Positions 1 through 7,160 are shown, counted from the first letter of the stretch. The stretch is DNA of 23,650 nucleotides from Ovoidimarina sp050299695 (GCA_050299695.1 JBNKWI010000054.1:1-23650), one strand, 5' to 3'. A program made the numbers and translations. The notes: a model not told the origin generated them from the sequence alone.

Positions 1-684
1 GAGTTCAAGTTCGGCTCCGCCGAGGCGCTCACCAAAGCCGTCGAGCTGGTGGCCACCGGCGAAGGTTTCGGCAAGGACCTGGCGCTGGGATCGAAACGCT
101 TTTGTGAAAAATATGGACGCTCGGAGTTGTCGATGACGGTGAAGGGCCAGGAATTCCCGGCCTACGACCCGCGCGGCATCCAGGGCATGGGCTTGGCCTA
201 CGCGACATCCAATCGCGGCGCCTGCCACCTGCGCTCCTATACCGTCGCGTCGGAAATCCTCGGCATCCCCGAGAAGACCGACCCCCTGGCGACCGAGGGC
301 AAGGCCGGCCTCGTCAAGGCCTTCCAGGACGCCACTGCCGCGGTCGATAGCTCGGGCCTCTGCGTCTTCACCACCTTCGCCTGGACCCTCGAGGACATCG
401 CGCCCCAGGTCGACGCCGCCTGCAAGGGCGACTGGACGGTGGACAAGATGCTCGAGGTCGGCGAGCGGATCTGGAACATGGAGCGGATCTTCAACAACAA
501 GGCCGGCTTCACCGCCGCCGACGACAAGCTCCCCGAGCGGCTGATGAAGGACGCAGCCAAGACCGGCCCCGCCAAGGGCCTCGTCGCCACGGTCGACAAG
601 ATGCTGCCCGAATATTACGAGCTCCGCGGCTGGACCTCCGAGGGGGTGCCGACGAACGAGACGCTGGAGCGCCTCGCCGTCTAG
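1..684 (+). CDS. aorB: Tungsten-containing aldehyde:ferredoxin oxidoreductase, large subunit, C-terminal part (5' end outside window)
   Basis: The reading frame is open from base 1, so the gene begins before the window; 227 C-terminal residues are seen of a family usually around 600 residues. The enzyme oxidises aldehydes to carboxylic acids at a tungsten-bispyranopterin centre next to a [4Fe-4S] cluster, in the cytoplasm. The family-typical stretch YDPRGIQGMGLAYATSNRGA lies around residues 54-73, followed by the DSSGLC motif. Its Cys (codon at 361-363) corresponds to the fourth cluster ligand near the pterin. The downstream FAD/NAD oxidoreductase, MoaD-like and MoeB-like genes suggest the Aromatoleum-type AOR subfamily (AorABC), in which electrons can leave to NAD via an FAD subunit. 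The symbol is by analogy with that system. A strong intrinsic terminator follows 24 bp after the stop. Confidence 0.9.
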   Translation, partial: EFKFGSAEALTKAVELVATGEGFGKDLALGSKRFCEKYGRSELSMTVKGQEFPAYDPRGIQGMGLAYATSNRGACHLRSYTVASEILGIPEKTDPLATEGKAGLVKAFQDATAAVDSSGLCVFTTFAWTLEDIAPQVDAACKGDWTVDKMLEVGERIWNMERIFNNKAGFTAADDKLPERLMKDAAKTGPAKGLVATVDKMLPEYYELRGWTSEGVPTNETLERLAV

Positions 685-707
685 GCAGGGCTCCGAAGAA
701 GACAACC

Positions 708-742
708 GGCCGGGGCGCGCTCGTCTTGCCCCGGCCTCTTTT
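708..742 (+). terminator. Intrinsic terminator between AOR large subunit and FAD subunit genes
   Basis: A 9-bp perfect GC stem (708-716 GGCCGGGGC with 728-736 GCCCCGGCC) with an 11-nt loop is followed directly by TCTTTT (737-742). This is a textbook rho-independent terminator. It lies inside what would otherwise be one operon, so it probably reduces rather than abolishes downstream transcription, or the next gene has its own promoter in 743-798. Confidence 0.85.
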
Positions 743-798
743 CAGGCGGCGCACGCGTCCTCGCCGACAGCACGCCGCCGATCACGGGGAGGCTCGCC

Positions 799-2247
799 AT
801 GCACCACGTCATCCTGGGAGCGGGGCCGGCCGGCGTAACCGCCGCCGAAACCCTGCGCAAGCACGCGCCCGACGCCCAGATCACCCTGGTCAGCGGCGAG
901 CCCGAACCGCCCTATTCCCGCATGGCGATCCCCTACCTGCTCGAGGGCAAGATCGGCGAGGCGGGCACCCATCTCCGCCAGACCGACGGCCATTACGACG
1001 CCAGGGGGATCGCCTACAAGCAGGGCCCGGTGTCGAAGGTCGACACCGCGGCCAAGGCGCTCACGCTCACGGACGGCAGCACGCTCGCCTATGACAAGCT
1101 CCTGATCGCTACCGGCGCCACGCCGCTCCGTCCGCCGATCACCGGCCTCGACCTCCCCGGCGTCCATACCTGCTGGACGCTCGACGACGCCCGCCACATC
1201 GCCGAACGCGCCAAACCCGGCGTGCCCGTGGTGCTCGTCGGCGCCGGCTTCATCGGCTGCATCATCCTCGAGGCGCTCGCCAAGATGGGCGTCAAGCTCA
1301 CCGTGGTCGAAATGGGCGACCGCATGGTGCCCCGCATGCTCGACGAGGTGGCCGGCAACATGCTGCGCCGCTGGTGCGAGGAGAAGGGCGTCAAGGTGGT
1401 GACCGGCGCGGTGGTGGAATCGATCGCACCGGCCGGCGGCGCCCAGCCGAAACCCGCGCCGAAAGCGGCCGCGCCCACGCCCGAACCGAAACGCCCGGGC
1501 TTCTTCGCCCGCCTGTTCGGCGCGAAATCCGAATTGACCCCCGCCCCGGCGCAGGCCACCGGCTTCGCCGAGGAGGCCCCCGCCTTCGAAGGCGCCCCCG
1601 AGAGCGGCCTCACCGTCACGCTCAAGGACGGCCAGAAACTCCCCGCCGCCCTCGTCGTGGTCGCCGCGGGCGTGAAATCGAATATCGGCTTCCTCGACGG
1701 CAGCGGCATCGACACCGGCCGCGGCGTCAAGGTCGACGCCTTCCACGAGACCAGCATCAAGGACGTCTACGCCGCCGGCGACGTGGCCGAGGGGATCAAC
1801 CTCTCCACCGGCCATAACGACATGCTGGCGATCCAGCCCGTCGCGGTCGAGCACGGCTATATCGCCGCGCTCAACATGTGCGGCGTCGCGACCCGGCATC
1901 GCGGCAGCCTCAACATGAACGTGCTCGACACGCTCGGCCTGATCTCCTCCTCCTTCGGCACCTGGGAAGGGGTCGAGGGCGGCAGCCGCGCCACCATGCT
2001 GGACGAAAAGGCCAACCGCTACATCCGGCTCGAATTCGACGGCGACCGGCTCGTCGGCGCGCAATGCGTCGGCCTGACCGACCATATCGGCATGCTGCGC
2101 GGGCTGATCCAGACCCATTTGCCGCTCGGCAAATGGAAGGACAAGCTGATGGAAGCGCCGGCCCGGATCCCCGAGGCCTATGTCGCCGTCGTCCAGAGCG
2201 CGCCGCAGGTCGGGCCGACCGGGCCCAAGGTCGCCGTACCGGCCTGA
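799..2247 (+). CDS. aorC: FAD-dependent pyridine nucleotide-disulfide oxidoreductase family protein, probable AOR electron-transfer subunit
   Basis: This 482-aa flavoprotein has an N-terminal FAD-binding GAGPAG (7-12), an ATG motif (LLIATGATPL, 101-110), an NAD(P)-binding GAGFIG (148-153) and the second FAD motif DVYAAGDVAE (322-331). It lacks the CxxxxC disulfide of lipoamide dehydrogenase, so it is more like ferredoxin/rubredoxin reductase and NADH oxidase relatives. By position after aorB it is the likely FAD subunit that passes electrons from the W/FeS subunits to NAD(P). The start is supported by GGGGAGG 7 nt upstream. Oddly, about 58 residues (211-268) rich in Ala/Pro interrupt the NAD domain and contain a short amphipathic-looking segment, PGFFARLFGAKSE. 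The symbol is by analogy with Aromatoleum AOR. Confidence 0.85.
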   Translation: MHHVILGAGPAGVTAAETLRKHAPDAQITLVSGEPEPPYSRMAIPYLLEGKIGEAGTHLRQTDGHYDARGIAYKQGPVSKVDTAAKALTLTDGSTLAYDKLLIATGATPLRPPITGLDLPGVHTCWTLDDARHIAERAKPGVPVVLVGAGFIGCIILEALAKMGVKLTVVEMGDRMVPRMLDEVAGNMLRRWCEEKGVKVVTGAVVESIAPAGGAQPKPAPKAAAPTPEPKRPGFFARLFGAKSELTPAPAQATGFAEEAPAFEGAPESGLTVTLKDGQKLPAALVVVAAGVKSNIGFLDGSGIDTGRGVKVDAFHETSIKDVYAAGDVAEGINLSTGHNDMLAIQPVAVEHGYIAALNMCGVATRHRGSLNMNVLDTLGLISSSFGTWEGVEGGSRATMLDEKANRYIRLEFDGDRLVGAQCVGLTDHIGMLRGLIQTHLPLGKWKDKLMEAPARIPEAYVAVVQSAPQVGPTGPKVAVPA

Positions 2248-2268
2248 GCCGCACCAAAGGGAGCCGCC

Positions 2269-2517
2269 TTGCAGGTCAAGCTCAAGCTGTTCGCTTCGCT
2301 CGCCCGCTACCTGCCCGAAGGGGCGGAGCGCAATGTCGCGCGCCTCGACATCGCCGAGGACACCACGATCTGGTCCCTGCTCGACGCCCACAACGTGCCG
2401 CGTACCTCCTGCCACCTGGTGCTGGTAAACGGCATCTACCAGGGCCCCGAGGCCCGCGACGCCGCGCTGAAGGAGGGCGACGAGCTCGCCGTCTGGCCGC
2501 CGGTCGCGGGCGGCTGA
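2269..2517 (+). CDS. MoaD/ThiS-like ubiquitin-fold sulfur carrier (ends Gly-Gly)
   Basis: This is an 82-aa beta-grasp protein of normal MoaD length. It starts with TTG, preceded by AAAGGGAG. It has the family layout (KLKLFASLARYLPEG at the N terminus, then LVLVNG in the middle) and ends ELAVWPPVAGG, the adenylatable and thiocarboxylatable Gly-Gly tail. The role expected for the family is to donate sulfur for the dithiolene of the pyranopterin, after activation by an E1-like enzyme such as the one at 3310-4071. It lies 21 bp after the FAD subunit gene and almost abuts the next small gene, so it is probably dedicated to maturation of the tungsten cofactor of this AOR. This is likely the equivalent of aorD of the Aromatoleum-type operon; that assignment is inference. 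Confidence 0.8.
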   Translation: MQVKLKLFASLARYLPEGAERNVARLDIAEDTTIWSLLDAHNVPRTSCHLVLVNGIYQGPEARDAALKEGDELAVWPPVAGG

Positions 2518-2519
2518 CG

Positions 2520-2831
2520 ATGCCGGACCCGGCGCCGGGCGATTTCGTCGAGAAGCTGATGTCCTGCACCCGGGCCGAGTTCGAAACCGGGATCGCACGG
2601 CTCACCGGCGCCCCGGCCCGGCAGGACGCGGAAGGCGCCTACGACCTATCGGCCGCCGCCGGCGGTCGCCCCGTCACCTGCGCCTTCACGCCCCAGCCCG
2701 ACGCGGTGCTCGGCGGCCTCGTGCGCCTGCCCCGGGTCCGCGTCACGCTCCGCCTCGCCGCGCTCGACCCAGCCGCGCGCGCCGATCTCCTCGCGCGTTT
2801 CGACCGCACCTTCCAGCGCGGCGGCGGATGA
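2520..2831 (+). CDS. Uncharacterised 103-aa protein in AOR operon
   Basis: ATG at 2520 follows the stop of the MoaD-like gene by 2 bp, so the two are likely translationally coupled. The product is small, soluble and without signal peptide or membrane segment. The N-terminal half is acidic to neutral (VEKLMSCTRAEFETGIARL), followed by a predicted beta-rich part (RPVTCAFTPQPDAVLGGLVRL, PRVRVTLRLAAL) and a C-terminal helix ending FDRTFQRGGG. No family is recognised. Its position between cofactor-sulfur and cofactor-activation genes suggests an accessory role in AOR assembly. The terminal Gly-Gly-Gly is noteworthy but not evidence of a carrier function. The stop lies 2 bp from the stop of the convergent gene. 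Confidence 0.7.
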   Translation: MPDPAPGDFVEKLMSCTRAEFETGIARLTGAPARQDAEGAYDLSAAAGGRPVTCAFTPQPDAVLGGLVRLPRVRVTLRLAALDPAARADLLARFDRTFQRGGG

Positions 2832-2833
2832 CC

Positions 2834-3166
2834 CTACACCACCGGCGCGCCGAAGCCGTAGCTGTAGGGCACCGGCCCCGAAAAGGCGATCACGTCGCCC
2901 TCGTCGAGCACCGTGTCCACGTTGATCTCTGCGCCCACCAGCCCCGGCGTCACGTCGCGCCCGTTGCGCATGCACAGGAACACCTCGGCCTTCGGCAGGC
3001 CCCATTTCTCCAACACGTCGCGCACCGTCGATCCCGCCGGCAGCGTGAACCGCTCGCGACAGCTCCGGTCGCCGCTGAACTTGGTCAGCGAATTGAAGAG
3101 CCGGGACTCGATGGTCACCGTCGCCCCCTCCGAATTGTGCCCAAACTGGTCGATATCGATCGTCAC
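2834..3166 (-). CDS. Second MoaD/ThiS-like protein, lacking the C-terminal Gly-Gly
   Basis: This is a 110-aa protein with a GTG start at 3166, supported by GCGGAGAG 6-7 nt upstream; the frame stays open further upstream but the extra residues look non-coding. The beta-grasp pattern is clear: VTIESRLFNSLTKFSG, then LPAGSTVRDVLEKWGLP, FLCMRNGRDV and LDEGDVIAFSGPVP. However, the protein ends YSYGFGAPVV instead of Gly-Gly, so it cannot be a standard thiocarboxylated carrier without processing. It is encoded opposite to the AOR genes, convergent with the 103-aa gene (2-bp gap) and divergent from the MoeB-like gene. A role with the AOR cofactor is inferred from location only. A ThiS-like regulatory or structural domain is the alternative. 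Confidence 0.75.
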   Translation of the reverse strand: MTIDIDQFGHNSEGATVTIESRLFNSLTKFSGDRSCRERFTLPAGSTVRDVLEKWGLPKAEVFLCMRNGRDVTPGLVGAEINVDTVLDEGDVIAFSGPVPYSYGFGAPVV

Positions 3167-3309
3167 GGGATCTCTCCGCTTTGCGTTTCGGTCGGCGCGA
3201 CCCTGGCAGAAACCGCAGGCGGGAACGTTGACGCAGATCATCCTCGCGGGCTTGAAACGGCCCCGTCCCGCGCATCTACTCGCAGCCGTGGCCGAAAGGA
3301 GACAGACCA

Positions 3310-4071
3310 ATGGATGACCGGCAATTGCTGCGCTACAGCCGCCACATCCTGCTCTCCGAGATCGGCATCGAGGGCCAGGAACGGATCCTCGCCGGCCACG
3401 CGCTGATCGTCGGCGCGGGCGGGCTCGGCTCTCCGGTCGCGACCTATCTCGCCTCGGCGGGCGTGGGCCGCCTGACGATCTGCGACGGCGACGCGGTCGA
3501 CCTCACCAACCTCCAGCGCCAGATCCTCCACCGCGAGAGCCGGATCGGCATGAACAAGGCGCTGTCCGCCCAGGTCGCGCTCGCCGAGATCAATCCCGAC
3601 TGCCAGGTCACCCCCGTGACCGCACGCGTCGGCCCGGAAGAGCTCGCCGCCCTCGTGGCCGCGGCCGATCTCGTGGCCGAGGCCAGCGACAACTTCGCCA
3701 CCCGCCACGCCGTCAACCGCGCCTGCGTCGCCGCTGCGAAACCCCTCGTCTCGGGCGCCGCGATCCGCACCGCCGGGCAAATCGCCGTCTACGACACCCG
3801 CGACGACGCCTCGCCCTGCTATGCCTGTTTCCTTCCCGAGGACGCCCCCACCGAGGAGGAGCGCTGCGCCACCATGGGGGTCCTCGCGCCGCTGACCGGC
3901 ACGATCGGCGCGATGCAGGCCACCGAGGCGCTGCATCTCCTCGCGAGCGGCCGCTCCGACCTCACCGGCCGGCTCCTCCTCTACGATGCGATGGCGGCCG
4001 AATGGCAATCCGTCCCCGTCCCACGGAACCCCGCCTGTCCGGTCTGCGCGGCGCGCCCCGCGCGCTCCTAG
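3310..4071 (+). CDS. MoeB/ThiF/HesA-family E1-like adenylyltransferase
   Basis: This 253-aa enzyme would adenylate the C-terminal glycine of a MoaD/ThiS-type protein. Visible features are the nucleotide-binding GAGGLGS (35-41), D59 in the loop after the second strand, NLQRQ (67-71), K83, DNFATR (127-132), two zinc-binding pairs C170/C173 and C243/C246, and C186 at the position of the family cysteine. Length matches MoeB (about 250) without the rhodanese domain of MoeZ/MOCS3. The start has AAAGGAG 6 nt upstream. Given the MoaD-like gene with a Gly-Gly tail at 2269 and the AOR genes, it is probably the partner E1 for tungstopterin sulfuration. A housekeeping MoeB or ThiF role cannot be excluded. 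Confidence 0.88.
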   Translation: MDDRQLLRYSRHILLSEIGIEGQERILAGHALIVGAGGLGSPVATYLASAGVGRLTICDGDAVDLTNLQRQILHRESRIGMNKALSAQVALAEINPDCQVTPVTARVGPEELAALVAAADLVAEASDNFATRHAVNRACVAAAKPLVSGAAIRTAGQIAVYDTRDDASPCYACFLPEDAPTEEERCATMGVLAPLTGTIGAMQATEALHLLASGRSDLTGRLLLYDAMAAEWQSVPVPRNPACPVCAARPARS

Positions 4072-4124
4072 GGCAGGGCCCGGCGGAACCGGTCGCTCAC
4101 CGCCATTCCAGCAGTCGTACTACA

Positions 4125-4316
4125 CCCGCCCGAACAGCGCCGAAGGCGCCGGGCGAGCGCCTGCCCGTGTCACGCCAGAGGCACGACCGGGCTGGCGCTG
4201 TGTCAACGTTTGCGCAGACCGTCGAGGTCGGAGGCGGGTTGGCACCATGAGGCGCGCCGAATTACCGTCGCAGCGCCATCCCACGGGCAGGCTCTCGCCC
4301 GGCTTCGCGCTTCGTT
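4125..4316 (+). repeat. Inverted-repeat-bounded interspersed repeat, copy A
   Basis: The MoeB stop and the next gene leave 275 bp, mostly filled by this element. It starts CCCGCCCGAACAGCGCCG, has a left 21-nt arm at 4148-4168 and a right arm at 4283-4303 complementary with one mismatch, and ends GGCTTCGCGCTTCG. The interior (about 115 bp) contains GGCTGGCGCT, GACCGTCGAGGTCGGAGG and CGCAGCGCCATCCCACGGGC, shared with copy B at 7161. The element lies between two convergent genes. It codes for nothing convincing. Confidence 0.85.
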
Positions 4317-4346
4317 GCAACATCGATCCGCCATTGTCCGCGCGCC

Positions 4347-4907
4347 CTATTCCCGCCGCGCCCGCCGTGCCCAGCCCAGCGCCGCCAGCCCCGTGGCCAA
4401 AAGCCACAGTGCCGCCGGCAGCGGCACCTCGGCCGGCGAGAGCAGGATCGGCCCGGCCGCGCCGCCATAGAAGGTGAGATGCGACAATTCCTTGCCGGAG
4501 GGCGTGAACCAGGACCCGCCCGTCACCGGCGTCAGAGGGTCGGTGTGGAACCAGACGAACCCGCCGCCCGATTTCGCCACCCATCCGGTGATGGCGGCGC
4601 AGGCCTGGCAGGGATAGTAGCTCCAGCCGCCGGTATTCCGGCGCGCGTCGTCGAAGGTGATGGAGAACATCTCCGCCAGCACCTCGGGAAACCCGGTCGC
4701 GATCTCCGCCACCACGCCCTCGGCATCGGTCTTCGCCACCGAAACCGCCCCGTCCGGCGCGACGCAGTTGGAGAAGCCCTGCCCGAACTCGCCCGAGCAG
4801 TCGCTCAGGCCCTTCGACGCTTAGGAGGTGGTATCGGCCAGCACGGTCATGGCCGGGGCGGAGGACGCCCAGACGAGACACACGAGGACGGCGATCAAGT
4901 TTCGCAT
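4347..4907 (-). pseudogene. VPLPA-CTERM sorting-domain secreted protein, interrupted by in-frame TAA
   Basis: From ATG at 4907 the frame encodes a signal peptide (MRNLIAVLVCLVWASSAPAM), then TVLADTTS, then TAA at 4823-4821, and continues in the same frame with ASKGLSDCSGEFGQGFSNC through to a normal stop at 4347. The C terminus is a classic VPLPA-CTERM signal: VPLPAALWLLATGLAALGW followed by ARRARRE, i.e. motif, hydrophobic helix and basic tail, which directs exosortase-type processing. The body is about 115 residues with four or more cysteines and many aromatic residues; no catalytic family is recognised. Signal peptide and mature part lie on either side of one stop codon in one frame, so the gene was recently intact (for example a Tyr codon to TAA) or the base is a sequencing error. 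A GTG at 4739 could restart but would lack the export signal. Confidence 0.75.
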
Positions 4908-4964
4908 TTCGCCATAGAGCGCGCAAAGGGTGAACGCCCGGTTAACCAGGATCGCAAACCGCGC

Positions 4965-5429
4965 TCAAAGACCGGGCTCGGGCCAGGACGGCGCCCTCGG
5001 CCCGCGCACGACCGCCGGCTCCGGGCCGGGCCGTTCCGGCGCGCTGTCCCCGCCATGCGCTCCAGAAGGCACCGGCACGGCGGCGCGCCCCGGCCGCGGC
5101 GCCGCCGCCCGGTCCACCCCGGGCAGAGCCTCCAGCGCCCCCGCAACCGGCGCCGCAAGCCGCGCCCGCCGCACCCGTGCTTCGGCCCCCGGCAGCACCG
5201 CCCGCGCCGTCTCGCGCGGCGTCACCGGCCCGGCCGCCGGCCGCGCCACCCTGGGCGCCCTGTCCCATTCCGCGACCAGCGCCCGCGCTTCGGCCGGCAC
5301 CGTCCGCAGGACCAGCACCGCCGGTGCGGGCGGCAGCGCCGGCCCCTGCCCGCGCAGAAGCGCCAGTCCCGCCCCATGCACCGCCAGCGCCAGCACGAGA
5401 CAGACCGCCGCTTCGCCCAGCCGCCTCAC
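4965..5429 (-). CDS. TonB-like inner-membrane protein without the usual C-terminal domain
   Basis: This 154-aa protein has a GTG start overlapping the preceding ExbD stop by 4 nt. A single N-terminal membrane anchor (AAVCLVLALAVHGAGLALLRG) carries a histidine in the position typical of TonB anchors. It is followed only by an Ala/Pro/Arg-rich, periplasm-spanning region. The C-terminal beta-alpha-beta domain of TonB that contacts the TonB box is not present, and the bases downstream in the other frames do not encode it. It is therefore either a truncated TonB or a short TonB-like adaptor of this ExbBDD system. It is the last gene of the four-gene operon. Confidence 0.65.
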   Translation of the reverse strand: MRRLGEAAVCLVLALAVHGAGLALLRGQGPALPPAPAVLVLRTVPAEARALVAEWDRAPRVARPAAGPVTPRETARAVLPGAEARVRRARLAAPVAGALEALPGVDRAAAPRPGRAAVPVPSGAHGGDSAPERPGPEPAVVRGPRAPSWPEPGL

Positions 5430-5806
5430 GGCGTCACCGTCACCAGCCGCGCCTCGGCAATCCCCGCTTCGGCCAGACGCGCCAGCACATGGGCCAGCGC
5501 CGAGGCCGACACCCCCCGGTCCGCCCGGATCTCGACCGCACGCCCCGCCGGAAGCGCCCGAAACACCGCTGGTCCCCGCAGCGCGCCGAAGGAAAGGCCG
5601 CCCTCCGCGTCAAGGAACAGCACCGCGCCGCCGCCCGCATCCACCGGCCCCGGCCCGGCCGGCAGCTCCAGCGGCCCGGGCGGGTGCGGCGGCAGGCCCG
5701 CGCTCAGAAGAAAGAACAGGAGCAGGAGGAACACCACGCCGACAAGCGGCACCGACAGCGCCTCAGGCACCGCCCGCCGCCGGGGCCGCGCATCCGCGAA
5801 CCTCAC
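5426..5806 (-). CDS. ExbD/TolR-family protein 2, atypical (no transmembrane Asp)
   Basis: This 126-aa protein has an N-terminal basic segment, one membrane helix (SVPLVGVVFLLLLFFLLSAG, about 19-38) and a periplasmic domain ending ARLVTVTP, matching ExbD/TolR in size and layout. The family's protonatable Asp in the helix (usually PLxDVVF) is replaced by Gly23. It overlaps the preceding ExbD by 4 nt and the TonB-like gene by 4 nt, so all are translationally coupled. It is probably a structural partner in a heteromeric ExbD pair in which only the first ExbD carries the proton-binding residue. Confidence 0.8.
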   Translation of the reverse strand: MRFADARPRRRAVPEALSVPLVGVVFLLLLFFLLSAGLPPHPPGPLELPAGPGPVDAGGGAVLFLDAEGGLSFGALRGPAVFRALPAGRAVEIRADRGVSASALAHVLARLAEAGIAEARLVTVTP

Positions 5807-6180
5807 GGCACCGCCTCCACCAGCGCGAGATTGCGGAACCCCGCCGCCTCCATCAGCGCCATCACCCGCGCCAACCGCTCCAGATCCACCCCCGGCTCGG
5901 GCCGCAGCACCACCGCGTCGCCGCCGCTCGCCGTGAGCCGCACCAGCTCGGCCAGCAGATCCCGCGGCGCCATCGCCACCCCGTTGAGCCGGAGCCCCTG
6001 GGGCAGAACCTCGACCAGCCGCGGCGGCCCCTCGTAGCCGCCGCCCGCACGCACCGGAACCGCCCGCTCGGGCCCGAACCGCGCCACCAGCATGAAGAAC
6101 ACCAGGAGCAGAAGCACCAGGTCGACCATCGGCACCAGCGACATCCGCCGCCGCGCCCGCGCCGCACCGAAGGCGAACAT
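5803..6180 (-). CDS. exbD: ExbD/TolR-family biopolymer transport protein 1
   Basis: This 125-aa protein has a short cytoplasmic N terminus, one membrane helix (SLVPMVDLVLLLLVFFMLVA) and a periplasmic domain. The key Asp20 in PMVDLVLLLL is present, consistent with proton-motive-force coupling with ExbB. The start ATG shares one base with the ExbB stop (TGATG). The predicted role is to energise an outer-membrane process, probably TonB-dependent transport, from the inner membrane. The substrate cannot be inferred because no receptor gene is in the window. Confidence 0.88.
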   Translation of the reverse strand: MFAFGAARARRRMSLVPMVDLVLLLLVFFMLVARFGPERAVPVRAGGGYEGPPRLVEVLPQGLRLNGVAMAPRDLLAELVRLTASGGDAVVLRPEPGVDLERLARVMALMEAAGFRNLALVEAVP

Positions 6181-6815
6181 CAGCCCTGCCCCTGCGCGGG
6201 CCCGCGCGTGAAGATCCGCGTCGCGGTATCCTCCATCTCGGCCTGCACCCGGTCGGTCACCGCCTCGAACCCTACCGAGGCCGCCAGGGCCGGCACCGCC
6301 ACGCCGATCCCCGCCGCCGTGGTCAGAAGCGCCTGCCAGATCCCGCCCGCGAGGAGCGCCGGATCGGCCCCCGGCCCCGCCGCCTCAAGGACCCGGAACG
6401 CCTCGATCATGCCCAGAACCGTGCCGAAAAGCCCGATGAGCGGCGCGATGGCCGCCACCAGCTCCAGGGCCCGCAGCCCCGCCCGCGCCTCGCGCAGCTC
6501 GGCAAGTGCCAGCCGCGTCACCTCCTCGCGCGCCTCGGCATCGGTCAGGCCCCGCTCGCGCCGGATCGCCATCGCCACCCGCGCCACCCGCGCCCGGATC
6601 CCGCGGCTGCCGCGCAGGAGCGCCTCCGCCCCGTCCCAGTCGCGCGCCGCCCAGGCCGCCAGCGCCGGCCCCATGTCGCTGCCGCCCCAGACGCCCAACC
6701 AGAGGAACCGCCAGACCTTCCAGAAGATCAGCGCCAGCGTGGCGACCGAAAGCGCCGCCAGCACCGCCATCGCCGGCCCGCCCCGCGCCAATCCCTCGGA
6801 CAGAAGCTCGACCAT
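6180..6815 (-). CDS. exbB: MotA/TolQ/ExbB proton-channel family protein
   Basis: This is a 211-aa protein starting at ATG 6815 (MVELLSEGLARGG); the frame is open 17 codons further up, but GGTGAAGG lies just before this ATG. Three hydrophobic segments are visible: AMAVLAALSVATLALIFW near the N terminus, then ALELVAAIAPLIGLFGTVLGMIEAF and LLTTAAGIGVAVPALAASVGF in the second half. The second of these contains the family signature APLIGLFGTVLGMI, and the Thr of TTAAGIG is the conserved polar residue. It is the first gene of exbB-exbD-exbD-tonB-like, each overlapping the next by 1-4 nt. ExbB and TolQ cannot be separated by sequence alone; the absence of tolA/tolB/pal favours ExbB. Confidence 0.87.
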   Translation of the reverse strand: MVELLSEGLARGGPAMAVLAALSVATLALIFWKVWRFLWLGVWGGSDMGPALAAWAARDWDGAEALLRGSRGIRARVARVAMAIRRERGLTDAEAREEVTRLALAELREARAGLRALELVAAIAPLIGLFGTVLGMIEAFRVLEAAGPGADPALLAGGIWQALLTTAAGIGVAVPALAASVGFEAVTDRVQAEMEDTATRIFTRGPAQGQG

Positions 6816-6929
6816 GCCTTCACCCCCAGACGCCGCCTCCGGACAGCGGAGCCGAGATGATCCCACACTTGCCGCGGGGATGCACGGGACACGGCCCGAT
6901 CAACGCCGCCGGGGCGACAATCGCGCGCC

Positions 6930-6944
6930 CCACGATTTTCGTGG
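6930..6944 (-). terminator. Possible 3' hairpin of the tRNA-Val transcript
   Basis: A 6-bp stem CCACGA/TCGTGG with a 3-nt loop lies 5 bp beyond the CCA end of tRNA-Val. There is no clear U-tract, so it may be a processing or weak termination structure only. Confidence 0.3.
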
Positions 6945-6949
6945 CAGGA

Positions 6950-7025
<76 letters not shown>

Positions 7026-7160
7026 CCGCGGCCGCGCTGATAGCCTGCCCCGGCGGCCGAACGCAAGCCCCGCGCCCTGTCGCCTCCTTGGCCCGTGCCG
7101 TGCGCCATCGTGAAGCCTGCCACTCGACCGGGCTGGCCCTCGCAACGGTTGTGCGGCTCC

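Noticed and set aside
742..2598. 618-codon open frame on the minus strand opposite the FAD subunit
   Set aside because: It is antisense to a clear flavoprotein gene, its translation is Ala/Gly/Arg/Asp-rich with no motifs, and it is open only because of the strong GC bias at third positions.
3226..3254. TTGACG-N17-CTTGAA as promoter of the MoeB-like gene
   Set aside because: The -10 hexamer matches too poorly to list as a site.
3166..3310. N-terminal extension of the second MoaD-like protein to 158 residues
   Set aside because: The extra 48 residues contain no beta-grasp pattern and overlap the divergent promoter region. The GTG at 3166 has a good ribosome-binding site.
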